A stretch of DNA of 64,000 bases from Ferrovibrio sp. (GTDB lineage: Bacteria > Pseudomonadota > Alphaproteobacteria > Ferrovibrionales > Ferrovibrionaceae). A program made the position numbers and the translations under genes. The stretch is taken from contig NZ_JAOZVR010000010.1 in the NCBI RefSeq assembly GCF_025869515.1, forward strand, positions 1 through 64,000, in the 5' to 3' direction. Of the stretch, positions 25,846 through 35,704 are shown piece after piece; within the stretch, counting starts at the first letter, position 1, and each line of letters begins with the position of its first letter. Under the pieces are notes generated by a model. That model had not been told where the DNA came from. It made no database searches and was given only the letters and a program-made list of their open reading frames with translations.

Positions 25846-28464
25846 GTGAATTCGCCCCTGCAGGTCCCGGTTTCACCGGCTCCAACCACGGCTTCCGGCG
25901 CGGCGGCCGCACGGACTGCCGCGCCTGCCGCCGTGTCCGGGAGTCTGGCCGACGCCTATGACGAGATGGTCACCGGCCAGGGACTGATCCGTGGCCATTG
26001 GCAGCCGCTGCTCGCCACCCTGAGCGAACTGGGGCCGTCCGGCCTGGCCGAACGTGCCGAGCGCGGTCGCCAGTATCTGGAAGACGAGGGCGTCACCTAT
26101 AATCTCTACGAACTGCCTGACGGCACCGGCGGCGCCATTGCGCCGCCTTTGCCCGAGCAGCGGCCCTGGCGGCTGGATCCGGTGCCGGTGCTGCTGTCGG
26201 CCGAGGAATGGGCCGGTATCGAGGCTGGCCTGATCCAGCGTGCGCGCCTGCTCGATGCCGTGCTGCGCGATCTCTACGGACCGATGTCCCTGCTGCACGA
26301 GAGGCGCATCCCGCCGGCGCTGGTCTATGGCCACCGCGATTTCCTGCGCGCCGCGCGCCGCACCGACGGAAAACCCCAGGGCCGCATGCTGCAGCATTAT
26401 GCCGCCGAGCTGGTGCGCGGCCCGGATGGCATCTGGCGCGTGATTGCCGACCGCAGCCAGGCTCCGGCCGGTGCGGGCTACGCCCTGCAGAATCGCCGCG
26501 TGATGTCGCGCCTGCTGGGCCAGGCATTGCGGCAATGCCGCGTGCGGCCGCTGAATGCCTATTTCGAATACTGGCAGGCCGATCTGTCCAACCGCGCGCC
26601 GCGGCTGCAGAGCGGCGCGCAGTCGGACAATCCGCGTGTCGTGCTGCTGACGCCGGGCCCCTATAACGAGGCCTATTTCGAGCATATCTATCTGGCGCGC
26701 GAACTGGGTGCCACGCTGGTGGAAGGCGCCGATCTCACCATGCGCGAGGGCCGCGTCTTCCTGAAGACATTGGCGGGTCTCGAGCCGGTCGATGTCATCA
26801 TGCGGCGTCTGGATGGCGAATGGTGCGATCCGCTGGAACTGCGTGCCGATTCCACGCTCGGTGTCGTCGGCCTGATGCAGGCGGCACGCGATGGCCAGGT
26901 GGTGGTGTGCAATGCCGTTGGCAGCGGCCTGGCCGGTGCGCCGGCGCTGCATGCTTTCCTGCCGAAACTGGCGCAGCAGCTGATCGGCGAAGACCTCGCC
27001 ATGCCCTCCATCGCCACCTGGTGGTGCGGACAGTCCTACGCGCTGAAGGAAGTGGAACAGAATTTCGACAAGATGGTGATTCGCGGTGCCTATGGCCTGA
27101 ACGACCAGCCGGTTGTCGTCGCCGCCCTGCCTGATGCTGAAAAGGTCAGCCTGCTGGCGCAGATCAAGGCGCATCCTGGCGATTACGTGGCACAGGAGCG
27201 TATCGTTCCGTCGGTTTCGCCCGGCCTCGGCGCCAATGGACTTGAGCCGCAGCCGATCCTGCTGCGTGTGCAGGTGGTGGCCGATGGCGACGATTATGTG
27301 GTGATGCCGGGCGGTCTGGCCCGCGTGCCGGCACAGAATGATCCCTTCGGCGCCACGCTGCAGCGCGGCGGCGTCAACAAGGATGTCTGGGTCGTCGCCA
27401 AGGATCAGTCGCCCACCATCATCCGTGGCAGCAGCACGCGCCAGCGCCTGGCACTGCGGCGTTCGTCGGGGACCCTGCAGAGCCGCGTGGCCGACGACCT
27501 GTTCTGGCTCGGCCGCTCGGTTGAACGGCTCGATGACGGCGCCCGCCTGCTGCGCGCCGTGCTCACGCGTCTGGTCGGCGAATTCGCCTCCGCGCGCGAC
27601 ATGGTCGAGATGGCGGTGCTGGCCCGTGCGCTGGCGCGCTGCGGCATCCTCGATCAGCGCGCCGCTGCGGCGCCGCCCGATTCCGCCCTGTTCGCCGGCG
27701 CGATTACGCGCGCCTGCACCTCCGGCCAGCTGCTGGGCCAGACGCTGGATGGCATTGAACGGCTGGCCGCCGTCTCCCGCCACCGCTTCTCGGCCGATAT
27801 GTGGCGCATGTTCAACCATCTGCTCGGCGAGCTGCGCCAGAGCCGGCCGTCTGCCACCGGCGATGCCGATGCCATGCTGGAATTCTGCGACCAGATGATC
27901 CGCGCCACCGCGGCCATCGCCGGCATGCTGTCGGAACACATGACGCGCGGCTCGGGCTGGCGCTTCATCGATTTCGGCCGCCGGCTGGAGCGCGCGATTT
28001 TCATCACCCGCAGTGTTTCGGCCGCCACCACGGTGCTCGGTGCCAGCAGCGACTCGGCCTTCCGTATCGCCCTGGAAGTCAGCGATTCCACGCTCACCTA
28101 CCGGCGCCGCTACCGCGCCTCGCTGCAGGCCGCCGCCGTCTTCGATCTGCTGCTGCTCGATGCCAGCAATCCGCACGCCCTGGCTTTCCAGCTGCATGCC
28201 ATGGCCCAGCATCTCGACGCGATGCCCAATTCCGAAGCGCCGCCGCGCGGTGCCGATTGCATGGCTCTGGCGCGGCCGTTTGCTGATCTGGTGGTGCTGT
28301 TCGACCGCGACGAGATCGGCCGCGAGGAGATGGTGCAGCTCGCCGCCCGCCTGCGCGGCAGCCTGGATGCCGCCGGTGATGCGCTGATGGATGTCTCCGA
28401 TCAGCTGTCACGCACCTATTTCAGTCACGTGCAGGTCGCGCGTTCTTTCGGCTTCGGGTCGTAA
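25846..28464 (+). CDS. Circularly permuted ATP-grasp protein fused to alpha-E domain (DUF404/DUF407-DUF403)
   Basis: An 872-residue fusion starting with GTG. Residues about 45-540 are the circularly permuted ATP-grasp ligase (YDEMVTGQGLIRGHWQPLL at the start, then VTYNLYELPDG, YGHRDFLRAARR, LLTPGPYNEAYFEHIYLARELG, and MPGGLARV). The segment from about 560 (LQSRVADDLFWLGRSVERLDDGARLLRAVL) is the all-helical alpha-E domain. Usually these are two separate genes; here they are one. The ATP-grasp part is predicted to join amino acids or peptides through ATP-driven amide bonds. It lies between the two transglutaminase genes in one operon, 36 bp after the first and with a one-base gap to the second. 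Confidence 0.92.
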   Translation: MNSPLQVPVSPAPTTASGAAAARTAAPAAVSGSLADAYDEMVTGQGLIRGHWQPLLATLSELGPSGLAERAERGRQYLEDEGVTYNLYELPDGTGGAIAPPLPEQRPWRLDPVPVLLSAEEWAGIEAGLIQRARLLDAVLRDLYGPMSLLHERRIPPALVYGHRDFLRAARRTDGKPQGRMLQHYAAELVRGPDGIWRVIADRSQAPAGAGYALQNRRVMSRLLGQALRQCRVRPLNAYFEYWQADLSNRAPRLQSGAQSDNPRVVLLTPGPYNEAYFEHIYLARELGATLVEGADLTMREGRVFLKTLAGLEPVDVIMRRLDGEWCDPLELRADSTLGVVGLMQAARDGQVVVCNAVGSGLAGAPALHAFLPKLAQQLIGEDLAMPSIATWWCGQSYALKEVEQNFDKMVIRGAYGLNDQPVVVAALPDAEKVSLLAQIKAHPGDYVAQERIVPSVSPGLGANGLEPQPILLRVQVVADGDDYVVMPGGLARVPAQNDPFGATLQRGGVNKDVWVVAKDQSPTIIRGSSTRQRLALRRSSGTLQSRVADDLFWLGRSVERLDDGARLLRAVLTRLVGEFASARDMVEMAVLARALARCGILDQRAAAAPPDSALFAGAITRACTSGQLLGQTLDGIERLAAVSRHRFSADMWRMFNHLLGELRQSRPSATGDADAMLEFCDQMIRATAAIAGMLSEHMTRGSGWRFIDFGRRLERAIFITRSVSAATTVLGASSDSAFRIALEVSDSTLTYRRRYRASLQAAAVFDLLLLDASNPHALAFQLHAMAQHLDAMPNSEAPPRGADCMALARPFADLVVLFDRDEIGREEMVQLAARLRGSLDAAGDALMDVSDQLSRTYFSHVQVARSFGFGS

Positions 28465-28465
28465 C

Positions 28466-29365
28466 ATGCGCTACCGCCTGCGCCATACCACCTCCTACAC
28501 CTATTCCTGGGCAGTCGATATCTCGCACCACATGCTGCATCTGGCGCTGCCGGACCTGCCGCGCCAGCGCGTCAAGTCCTGCACGGTCAGCACCAGCCCG
28601 TCGGCCGGTCGCATGTCGGAGCAGCAGGATCATTTCGGCAATCGTGTCGCCTGGCTGACGCTGGGTGAATCGCATACTCGCTTCAATGTCGAGCTGCGCG
28701 CCGAAGTCGAGGTCGATCCGGTGCAGGCGCCCGATCCCGAGGCGACGCCCGGCTGGGAAAGCCTGCGCGATGCCCTGGCCGGCGATGGCTTCCCCGTGCC
28801 GGTGGCGGAAAGCGAATTCATCCATGACTCGCCGCTGGCGCTGCCGAGCGACGAGGCGATCCGCTATGCGCTCGCCAGTTTCACGCCAGGCCGGCCGGTG
28901 CTGGCGGCGGCGCGCGACCTGACCGGGCGAATCTATAAGGATTTCCGCTACGATCCCATGGCGACGGAAATCTTCACCCCGGTCGCTGCCGTGATGCAGA
29001 AACGCGCCGGCGTCTGCCAGGATTTCGCCCATCTGGAAATCGCCATGCTGCGCGGCCTGGGGCTCGCCGCGCGTTATGTCTCGGGCTATATCCGCACGCT
29101 GCGCGCCGGCGATGCGCCGGTCAGCGGCCTGCCCAACACGGCTCTGCGGGGCGCCGATGCCAGCCATGCCTGGATCAGCCTGTGGTGCGGGCCGGATCAC
29201 GGCTGGATCGATCTCGATCCCACCAACAACCTGATCTGCTCGGACGAGCATGTCACCGCCGCTTTCGGCCGCGATTACGGCGATATCAGTCCGGTGCGCG
29301 GCGTGGTGCTGGGCGGCGGGCCGCATCGCATCGGCGTCGCTGTCGAACTGGTGCCGCTCGCCTGA
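28466..29365 (+). CDS. Transglutaminase-like cysteine protease-fold protein
   Basis: A 299-residue protein with the transglutaminase N-terminal beta domain (YRLRHTTSYTYSWAVDISHH) and papain-like core. The catalytic triad is C184 (AGVCQDFAHL), H234 (DASHAWISL) and D251 (IDLDPTNN). No signal peptide is seen, so it should be cytoplasmic. It is the third gene of the amidoligase operon, starting one base after the ATP-grasp/alpha-E gene. In many relatives a proteasome-like Anbu peptidase follows here; in this window a small unknown gene follows instead. Confidence 0.92.
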   Translation: MRYRLRHTTSYTYSWAVDISHHMLHLALPDLPRQRVKSCTVSTSPSAGRMSEQQDHFGNRVAWLTLGESHTRFNVELRAEVEVDPVQAPDPEATPGWESLRDALAGDGFPVPVAESEFIHDSPLALPSDEAIRYALASFTPGRPVLAAARDLTGRIYKDFRYDPMATEIFTPVAAVMQKRAGVCQDFAHLEIAMLRGLGLAARYVSGYIRTLRAGDAPVSGLPNTALRGADASHAWISLWCGPDHGWIDLDPTNNLICSDEHVTAAFGRDYGDISPVRGVVLGGGPHRIGVAVELVPLA

Positions 29366-29404
29366 GGCGTCCCGCTGCATCGCAGCCCATCCCCGGAGAA
29401 GCGC

Positions 29405-29734
29405 ATGCCCAACCATCTGCCCTATACCGCACGCACAAAAACCGGCGATGTTTTCGAGATCAGCTTTCCGCTGCATCGAGAGACGGGTTCGCCGATGCGG
29501 GTGTCGCAGCTGCTGACCGCCGTGCTCGATACGCTCGACCGCGAGATCGGCCTGCTCGGCGACACCAGCAACGGCGATGTGCTGCAGGCGCTGACCATGG
29601 CGACCGCGATCCGCGCGGCCATGATCCATGCGCCGCTGCCGGTCAGCGAACGGCTGGCTGCCGAGTTACTGGCCTCTGCGTTATCCGGCATGGGGCAGGC
29701 CGAGCGCCGCAGCCCCACCGCCGGTCATGCATGA
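29405..29734 (+). CDS. Small protein of unknown function at the end of the transglutaminase operon
   Basis: A 109-residue protein I do not recognise. It has a ribosome site (GGAG) about seven bases before its ATG. The middle (SQLLTAVLDTLDREIGLLGDTSNGDVLQALTMATAIRAAM) is predicted to be mostly helical, and no signal peptide or membrane segment is seen. It starts 39 bp after the second transglutaminase gene on the same strand and ends 3 bp from the convergent AtzH-like gene. Position suggests it works with the amidoligase operon. Confidence 0.7.
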   Translation: MPNHLPYTARTKTGDVFEISFPLHRETGSPMRVSQLLTAVLDTLDREIGLLGDTSNGDVLQALTMATAIRAAMIHAPLPVSERLAAELLASALSGMGQAERRSPTAGHA

Positions 29735-29737
29735 GTT

Positions 29738-30121
29738 TTAAGCCGGGTCCTGCAGCAGGCTGACATGCGCGCTGACCACGCGCCAGCCTTCGGGCGTGCG
29801 GATCCAGGTCTGGCTCTGCCGTCCGGTCCTGGTGGAATTGGCGCGCTTGAATTCGGTATTCGCCGTGGCGAAGTCGCGGCCGTAGGTGGTGATGCGCGTA
29901 TTGTAAATCTCGCGCTCCAGCCCCGCCGAGGGCCGTCCGGCACGAAACGCCATGATCTCGTCGTAGGAATGCAGATTCTCGGTCACGCCGTAGCGCATGG
30001 TCAGCGGGCTGTTGTGGAACAGCTCGTCCAGCACGGCGACATCGTTGCTGGTCAGCGCCTTTTCGTAACGCATGAAGGCGGTGGTCATCTCGGCCACGAC
30101 CTCGGGAATGTTGATATCCAT
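29738..30121 (-). CDS. AtzH/HpxZ-like protein (DUF3225, NTF2-like fold)
   Basis: A 127-residue NTF2-like protein of the DUF3225 family. The N-terminal [20 protein letters not shown] and the C-terminal [19 protein letters not shown] are typical of HpxZ, found with oxalurate catabolism, and of AtzH, found with 1-carboxybiuret hydrolase genes and reported to act on dicarboxyurea. It starts 8 bp after the AtzE amidase gene and is the last gene of the operon. The exact activity is inferred from the AtzG-AtzE company. Confidence 0.8.
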   Translation of the reverse strand: MDINIPEVVAEMTTAFMRYEKALTSNDVAVLDELFHNSPLTMRYGVTENLHSYDEIMAFRAGRPSAGLEREIYNTRITTYGRDFATANTEFKRANSTRTGRQSQTWIRTPEGWRVVSAHVSLLQDPA

Positions 30122-30129
30122 GCAATCCT

Positions 30130-31518
30130 CTAGACAGCTTTCGATGCGGCAATGCCGATGGATTCCAGTCGCCGCGCCACCCGCAGGGCCAGCTCTTCCT
30201 TCCACGGCGCGGCGATGATCTGCACACCGATGGGCAGCTTGCCGGCCCGCTCGGCATAAGGTGCCGCGACCACCGGCAGGCCGATAGCCGAGATCGGCTG
30301 CGTGAACAGACCAAGATTGGCGCGCACCGGCATCTCCACGCCGTTCAGTGTCATCATCGCCTGGCCGAGTTTCGGCGCCACGCGCGGCGTCGCCGGCGCC
30401 AGGATGATATCGACCTCTTTGAACAGTTCGGCGGCGCGCGCCTGGTACCAGCGGCGGAAACGATGCGCCTGCACCAGCCAGTCAGCGGGAAGCATCAGGC
30501 CGGCGAGGAAGCGGTCGCGCACGGCGGGATCGAAATCCATGGCCCGCGTCTTCAGGCGTTCGCGATGGAGATTCGCCCCTTCGACTGTCGTGATCACATA
30601 GGCGGCCGCACGGCCGCGTCCGGCTTCGGGGACGGTGACGCGACGTTCGGTCTTCAGCGCTTTGGCAAAGGCAGCGACGGCTTCATGCACTTCCGGATCG
30701 CCCTGATCGGCGAAATAGCCGTCGGCGACGGCGATGCGCAGGCCGTCGATGCCGGCATCAAGTTTGGCCGTCACCGGCTCGGCCGGCTTCTGCGCGCACC
30801 AGGTATCCATGTCGTCCGGTCCCTGCATGGCGTCGTAGCTGAGCGCCAGGTCGGTCACCGAACGCGTCATCGGTCCGAGATGGTCGAGGTCGGCCACGAA
30901 GGGGAAGCTGCCGTGGCGGCTGAGCCGGCCGAAGGTCGGTTTCAGGCCGAACAACCCGCAGAGCGAGGACGGCACGCGAATCGAGCCGTTGGTATCCGAT
31001 CCCAGCGCCAGCGGCACCATGCCCGATGCCACCGCAGTGCCCGAGCCGCCCGAGGACCCGCCCGACATGCAGGTCGGGTCATGCGGATTGCGCGACGGGC
31101 CGTAATGGATGTTCTCACCGGTGAAGTCATAGGCGTATTCGCCCATGTTCAGCGCGCCGACCAGGATGGCACCGGCGGCTTCCAGCCGCTGCACCAGCGC
31201 CGCATCGGCTCCGGCCGGCGGGCTGTCGCGATTGATCTTCGATCCGGCCAGGGTCGCGAGGCCTGCGACATCGAACAGGTTTTTCACCGCGAATGGAACA
31301 CCTGCGAGCGGGCCTAACATCTTGCCCTCGTCGCGCGCCTGGTCGATGGCGGCGGCGCGCGCGCGGGCGCGTTCGGAGGTGACGGCGGTGAAGGCATTCA
31401 GCGCCGGATTGCTGCTCTCAATGCGCGCCAGGGAGACCCGTAGCGCCTCGGTGGCGGACAACTTGCCGTCGCGCACGGCGGCGGCAATCTCGAAAGCCTT
31501 GCTCTGGACATCGATCAT
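30130..31518 (-). CDS. AtzE-family amidase (1-carboxybiuret hydrolase catalytic subunit type)
   Basis: A 462-residue amidase-signature enzyme. The Ser-cisSer-Lys triad is visible as K79 (PFAVKNLFD), S155 (SGGSSGGSG) and S179 ([11 protein letters not shown]), with the expected 24-residue spacing between the serines. Sequence and neighbours point to AtzE, which forms a complex with AtzG and removes an amide nitrogen from 1-carboxybiuret or a similar compound. It is preceded by the 62-residue AtzG-like gene (10 bp gap) and followed by the AtzH-like gene. Related amidases act on oxalurate or other ureides, so the natural substrate is open. Confidence 0.88.
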   Translation of the reverse strand: MIDVQSKAFEIAAAVRDGKLSATEALRVSLARIESSNPALNAFTAVTSERARARAAAIDQARDEGKMLGPLAGVPFAVKNLFDVAGLATLAGSKINRDSPPAGADAALVQRLEAAGAILVGALNMGEYAYDFTGENIHYGPSRNPHDPTCMSGGSSGGSGTAVASGMVPLALGSDTNGSIRVPSSLCGLFGLKPTFGRLSRHGSFPFVADLDHLGPMTRSVTDLALSYDAMQGPDDMDTWCAQKPAEPVTAKLDAGIDGLRIAVADGYFADQGDPEVHEAVAAFAKALKTERRVTVPEAGRGRAAAYVITTVEGANLHRERLKTRAMDFDPAVRDRFLAGLMLPADWLVQAHRFRRWYQARAAELFKEVDIILAPATPRVAPKLGQAMMTLNGVEMPVRANLGLFTQPISAIGLPVVAAPYAERAGKLPIGVQIIAAPWKEELALRVARRLESIGIAASKAV

Positions 31519-31528
31519 GGTGTTGGGC

Positions 31529-31717
31529 TTACGGCTTGAATACCGAGGCGGGCTCGATCGTGTCGGGCAGCGGGAAGCTCAGCACGGCCTGCGCGATCTG
31601 GCGCGAGCGCACCAGGTTGTCGAGTACGGCGGGTTTCCACTCCGGGGCAATGTCCAGCCCCATCGCGGCGGCGGCCGCCTCCAGATAGGCTTCGGCGTCG
31701 AACGCATCCTGGCTCAT
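31529..31717 (-). CDS. AtzG-like small subunit (DUF4089)
   Basis: A 62-residue protein of the DUF4089 type, with the typical AMGLDIAPEWKPAVLDNLVR and a closing PDTIEPASVF. In the cyanuric acid pathway AtzG is needed for stability of the AtzE amidase, analogous to GatC with GatA. Its start overlaps the stop of the upstream ABC ATPase by 4 bp, and AtzE follows 10 bp later. The length is normal for the family. Confidence 0.85.
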   Translation of the reverse strand: MSQDAFDAEAYLEAAAAAMGLDIAPEWKPAVLDNLVRSRQIAQAVLSFPLPDTIEPASVFKP

Positions 31718-32814
31718 GCAACATCCTCGATCAGCGAATCCGGTTCATCGGTGTCCGCGCGTACAGTATCGATCCCAGTATCGATGATTGGGAAGTGGCA
31801 GGCAACGGAATGGCCGGGCCCGACACCCTGCAGCAGCGGCATGGCCTGTGTGCAGGCCTCAGTCCCCTGCGGACACCTGCCGTGGAAGCGGCAGACTTTC
31901 GGATCCGGGTCGATCGGGCTGCGCGGCTCGCCGCTGATGCGCAGGCGCGGCACAGAAGCCGCGCCGTCGCTCCCCTTGATCTGGTCGAAATGCGGAATCG
32001 CCGACAGCAGCGCCCTGGTATAGGGATGCGCCGGATGGCGGAACACCCGCTCGGCCGGGCCGGTCTCGACGATGCGACCGAGATACATCACCATCACGCG
32101 GTCGCAGAGCAGCCGTACCACGTTGAGGTCGTGGCTGACGAACAGGTAGCTCATGCCAAGCCGCTGTTTCAGGTCGTCGAGCAGCTGCAGGATCACCACC
32201 TGCACCGAGACGTCCAGCGCCGCCGTCGGTTCGTCCAGGATCAGCAGATCGGGTTCCACCGCGATGGCGCGCGCGATGCCGACGCGCGCCTTCTGGCCGC
32301 CCGACAGCTGGTGCGGAAAGCGCCCGAGCAGTTCCAGCGGCAGACCGCACATGGCGGCCAACTCTTCCACGCGGGCCTTCAGCGCCTCGCGCGGCAGCGG
32401 CTTCAGCCGGCGGAGCGGATCGGCGATGGCGGCAAAGGCCGTGAAGCGCGGATTGAGGCTGTCGCCGGCATCCTGAAACACCATCTGGATGCGCGGGCGA
32501 TAGAGACTCTTGCCGAAGCCTTTCGCCGGCAGATGACCGATCTCCTCGCCATCCAACTGGATGCTGCCGTCGGTGAGATCGAGCAGGCGGGTCAGCAGGC
32601 GCACCAGGGTCGACTTGCCGCAGCCGCTTTCGCCGACCAGGCCGAGCGTCTCGCCCCTGGCGATGGTGAAGGTGACGTCGTCCACGGCGTGCAGTCTGGG
32701 GACCGGCCCTGCAGAACCGCGTGCTCTGGCGAACAGGCCGGGCGTCTTGCCGATCGGGAAATGCTTGTGCAGCGACTGGGCATCCAGCAGCGGCGTGTTG
32801 AAAATATCCTTCAT
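31714..32814 (-). CDS. Peptide/nickel-type ABC transporter ATP-binding protein (OppF/DppF-like)
   Basis: A 366-residue ATPase. Walker A is GESGCGKST, the signature is [15 protein letters not shown], and Walker B is [13 protein letters not shown]. The C-terminal oligopeptide-type extension holds the cysteine cluster region ([19 protein letters not shown]). It pairs with the neighbouring OppD-like gene (4 bp overlap) to power the two permeases. The next gene is AtzG, so the substrate is probably a ureide or biuret-type compound rather than a peptide. I chose the ATG at 32814; an extended frame upstream overlaps OppD. Confidence 0.92.
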   Translation of the reverse strand: MKDIFNTPLLDAQSLHKHFPIGKTPGLFARARGSAGPVPRLHAVDDVTFTIARGETLGLVGESGCGKSTLVRLLTRLLDLTDGSIQLDGEEIGHLPAKGFGKSLYRPRIQMVFQDAGDSLNPRFTAFAAIADPLRRLKPLPREALKARVEELAAMCGLPLELLGRFPHQLSGGQKARVGIARAIAVEPDLLILDEPTAALDVSVQVVILQLLDDLKQRLGMSYLFVSHDLNVVRLLCDRVMVMYLGRIVETGPAERVFRHPAHPYTRALLSAIPHFDQIKGSDGAASVPRLRISGEPRSPIDPDPKVCRFHGRCPQGTEACTQAMPLLQGVGPGHSVACHFPIIDTGIDTVRADTDEPDSLIEDVA

Positions 32815-33782
32815 AGCGGATTCCAGCAGGCGACCATGCTGTTCCTCTGTTCGCCCAGCACATGCGGCAGGGCCTGGTCGCAGCGCGGCTGGCGCCGCTC
32901 GCAGCGCGCGCTGTAGCGGCATGAGGCGATTTCGGCGGCGCGCAGGTCGGGCAGGTTGCCGGGAATGGCGACCAGATCGCGCAGGCGCACGCTCGGCTTC
33001 GGCGTCGCCGCGATCAGCTTGGCGGTATAGGGGTGGCGGGGATGCGCAAACAGGTCCGCCGTCGGCGCCGCCTCGACGATATGGCCGGCATGCATCACCA
33101 CGATCTGGTCGCAGTATTCCGCCGCCATGCCGAGATCGTGGGTGATCAGCAGCGTCGCCATGCCCTGTTCGGCGCCCAGCTCGGCGATCAGGTCCATGAT
33201 TGCCGCCTGCGTGGTGACGTCAAGGCCCGTCGTGGGTTCGTCGGCGATCAGCATCTTGGGCGCGCAGCTCAGTGCGATGGCGATCATGATGCGCTGGCAC
33301 ATGCCGCCCGACAGTTCGAAGGGATAGGCCCTGGCGCGCCGTTCCGGATCGGGAATGCGCACGCGGGCCAGCATCTCGATGGCGCGTTGCGGCGCTTCGC
33401 GGCGGGTGACGTTGCCATGCTGCAGCAGCACATCGGCGATCTGGTCGCCGACGCGGCGGATCGGATTCAATGCGACGCGCGGATTCTGGAAGATCATCGA
33501 CATTTCGCGGCCGCGGATGTCGCGCATCACCGCTTCCGGCGCCTGCAGCACGTCCAGGCCGCCGAAGGTGGCGGTGCCATGACTGACGCGGCCGGCGGCA
33601 TCGAGAATGCCCATCACGGTAAAGGCCGTCACCGACTTGCCTGAACCGGACTCGCCGACGATGGCGACCATCTCGCCCTTGTTGACGGTGAAGCTGACCC
33701 GCTCCAGCGCCTTGACGATGCCGCCGCGGGTGCGGAATTCGACGCTGAGATTGTCGACGCTGAGGACGGGGACGGCACTCAT
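32811..33782 (-). CDS. Peptide/nickel-type ABC transporter ATP-binding protein (OppD/DppD-like)
   Basis: A 323-residue ATPase with Walker A (GESGSGKS), a slightly altered signature (LSGGMCQR), Walker B ([12 protein letters not shown]), and the OppD-type tail with the cysteine-containing [14 protein letters not shown]. It works with the OppF-like ATPase and the two permeases encoded upstream. Start at 33782; the preceding permease gene ends 31 bp away. Confidence 0.92.
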   Translation of the reverse strand: MSAVPVLSVDNLSVEFRTRGGIVKALERVSFTVNKGEMVAIVGESGSGKSVTAFTVMGILDAAGRVSHGTATFGGLDVLQAPEAVMRDIRGREMSMIFQNPRVALNPIRRVGDQIADVLLQHGNVTRREAPQRAIEMLARVRIPDPERRARAYPFELSGGMCQRIMIAIALSCAPKMLIADEPTTGLDVTTQAAIMDLIAELGAEQGMATLLITHDLGMAAEYCDQIVVMHAGHIVEAAPTADLFAHPRHPYTAKLIAATPKPSVRLRDLVAIPGNLPDLRAAEIASCRYSARCERRQPRCDQALPHVLGEQRNSMVACWNPL

Positions 33783-33813
33783 GTGCGCCTCGCCGTATAT
33801 CTGGTCGGCGCAC

Positions 33814-34665
33814 TCATGTGCGCCTCCTGGGGTCCACGATATCGCGCAACCCGTCGCCCAGCAGGTTGAAGCAGAACACCGCCGTCATCAGGGCGAGGCC
33901 GGGAAACAGCGCCACCCACCATTCGCCGGAAATCATCAGCGCGGCGCCCTCGGCCACCAGGATGCCCCATTCCGGTGTCGGCGGCGCGATCCCCAGGCCG
34001 ATGAACGACAGGCCGGCGGCATTGAGGATGGCATAGCCCATGGTGAGCGAGCACTGCACCATCAGGATCGGCAGGATATTGGGCAGGATCTGCAAGAGAA
34101 GAATCCGCCCCTCGCCGTTGCCTGACAGTCGCGCGGCTTCCACGAAACCGGCGTTGCGCCGGATATTGGCCTCGGCGCGGGCGACGCGCGCGTAAAGCGG
34201 CGTGTTGATGATGGCGGTGGCCAGCACGATATTGCCCACCGTGTTGCCCAGGGCCGCGACGATGCCCATGGCCAGCACGAACAGCGGAAAGGCCATGATC
34301 GTGTCGGCGAGCCGGCCCACGGCGCGGTCGACCCAGCCACCGAAAAAGCCGGCGGCGATGCCGGCCAGCGCGCCGATGGCGAAGGTCAGGATCACCGAGG
34401 CAAAAGCGATGCCGAGATCGAGCCGGGTCGCCACCAGCACGCGGCTGAAAATATCGCGGCCGAGCGCATCGGTGCCGAACCAGTGCGCGGCAGATGGCGG
34501 CCTGAGCGTTGCCGCGCCATCGGTGGCGAGCGGATCGTACGGCGCCAGCCAGGGCCCGAAGATGGCGCAGAACAGGATGAAACCGAACAGGCCGAAGGCA
34601 AACAGCGTGACCGGATTCTCGGTCAGCACATAGCGCACATGCTTCAGCGTCGCGGTCGTCGTCAT
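33814..34665 (-). CDS. Peptide/nickel-type ABC transporter permease (OppC/DppC-like)
   Basis: A 283-residue permease. The N-terminal extracytoplasmic part ends in WFGTDALGRDIFSRV, the usual GTD.LGRD motif of DppC proteins. The EAA coupling loop is present as ARVARAEANIRRNAGFVEAAR near residue 160. It has about six helices and forms the channel with the OppB-like subunit, whose gene it overlaps by 4 bp. Confidence 0.93.
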   Translation of the reverse strand: MTTTATLKHVRYVLTENPVTLFAFGLFGFILFCAIFGPWLAPYDPLATDGAATLRPPSAAHWFGTDALGRDIFSRVLVATRLDLGIAFASVILTFAIGALAGIAAGFFGGWVDRAVGRLADTIMAFPLFVLAMGIVAALGNTVGNIVLATAIINTPLYARVARAEANIRRNAGFVEAARLSGNGEGRILLLQILPNILPILMVQCSLTMGYAILNAAGLSFIGLGIAPPTPEWGILVAEGAALMISGEWWVALFPGLALMTAVFCFNLLGDGLRDIVDPRRRT

Positions 34666-35675
34666 GACTCGAACCCCACGCGCGGATCGATCACGATGTA
34701 AAGCACGTCGATGGCCAGGTTGAGCATCACGTAAAGCAGCGCCATGGTCAGCACGAAGCCCTGGATCGGTGCATAGTCGGATGCCACCAGCGCCTCAATG
34801 GCGAAAGTGCCGATGCCGGGCCAGGAGAAGACTTTCTCGACCAGCACATTGGCGCCGAGCAGGAAGGAGAACACCATGCCCAGCGTGGTCACCACCGGCA
34901 GCATGGCGTTGCGGAAGGCATAGCCGTAGACGATCTTGCCCTTGGGCAGGCCCGACGCGCGCGCGGTGCGGATGAAGTCGCTGCCCAGCACCTCCAGCAT
35001 GGCGGCGCGGGTCATGCGCGCCAGCGGCGCCAGCGTGAAGACGGCAAGCGCGGTCACCGGCAGCAGCAGCTGCGCCAGCGCGGCGCGGAAGATTTCGAGA
35101 TTGCCTTCGATCAGCGCATCGATGGTATAGAAGCCGGTCACGGTCGTCGGCGCCGAATAGAAGATGTCGAGCCGCCCCAGTGGTGCCGGCGCCCAGCCGA
35201 GCCGGTAATACAGCACATAGACCAGCAGCAGTCCGGTGAAGAAGGCCGGCAGCGATACGCCCGCCGTGGTGACGACGCGGCACAGATGATCGATCCACGA
35301 CCCCGGCCGCGTGGCCGCCAGCACGCCGAGTGGCACGGCGATCAGCACCGAGACCAGCAGACCGTAGAGCGTGAGTTCCAGCGAGGCCGGCAGCCGGGTG
35401 CGGATTTCGGTCAGCACCGGCTGGCCGGTGGCGATCGAATTGCCCAGGTTGCCGGTGGCGAGATCCTTGATGTAGACGACGAACTGTTCCGGCAGGGTCT
35501 TGTCGAGGCCGAGGCTGCGGCGCACTTCCTCGATGGCCTGCGGTGTTGCCGCGGGCCCGGCGAAATAGGCGGCCGGGTCGCCGGGCAGGGCACGGGTGAG
35601 GACGAAGGTGACCACCAGCACGCCGATCACGCTGGGAATCGCGCTGACGATCCGCTTGCCGATCAGGGACAGCAT
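34662..35675 (-). CDS. Peptide/nickel-type ABC transporter permease (OppB/DppB-like)
   Basis: A 337-residue permease with the N-terminal RIVSAIPSVIGVLVVTFVLTRALPGDPAAYFAG pattern of DppB, six helices and the coupling loop TRAAMLEVLGSDFIRTARASGLPK. It is the second gene of the operon, 29 bp after the binding-protein gene, and overlaps the OppC-like gene. Confidence 0.93.
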   Translation of the reverse strand: MLSLIGKRIVSAIPSVIGVLVVTFVLTRALPGDPAAYFAGPAATPQAIEEVRRSLGLDKTLPEQFVVYIKDLATGNLGNSIATGQPVLTEIRTRLPASLELTLYGLLVSVLIAVPLGVLAATRPGSWIDHLCRVVTTAGVSLPAFFTGLLLVYVLYYRLGWAPAPLGRLDIFYSAPTTVTGFYTIDALIEGNLEIFRAALAQLLLPVTALAVFTLAPLARMTRAAMLEVLGSDFIRTARASGLPKGKIVYGYAFRNAMLPVVTTLGMVFSFLLGANVLVEKVFSWPGIGTFAIEALVASDYAPIQGFVLTMALLYVMLNLAIDVLYIVIDPRVGFES

Positions 35676-35704
35676 GGCCGGCCTTCGTCCGTTCCCGCTT
35701 ACGC

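Noticed and set aside
25873-28212. Open frame of about 780 codons on the minus strand opposite the ATP-grasp gene
   Set aside because: The frame is a by-product of high GC in third positions, rich in Arg, Gln, His and Ala, with no family resemblance.
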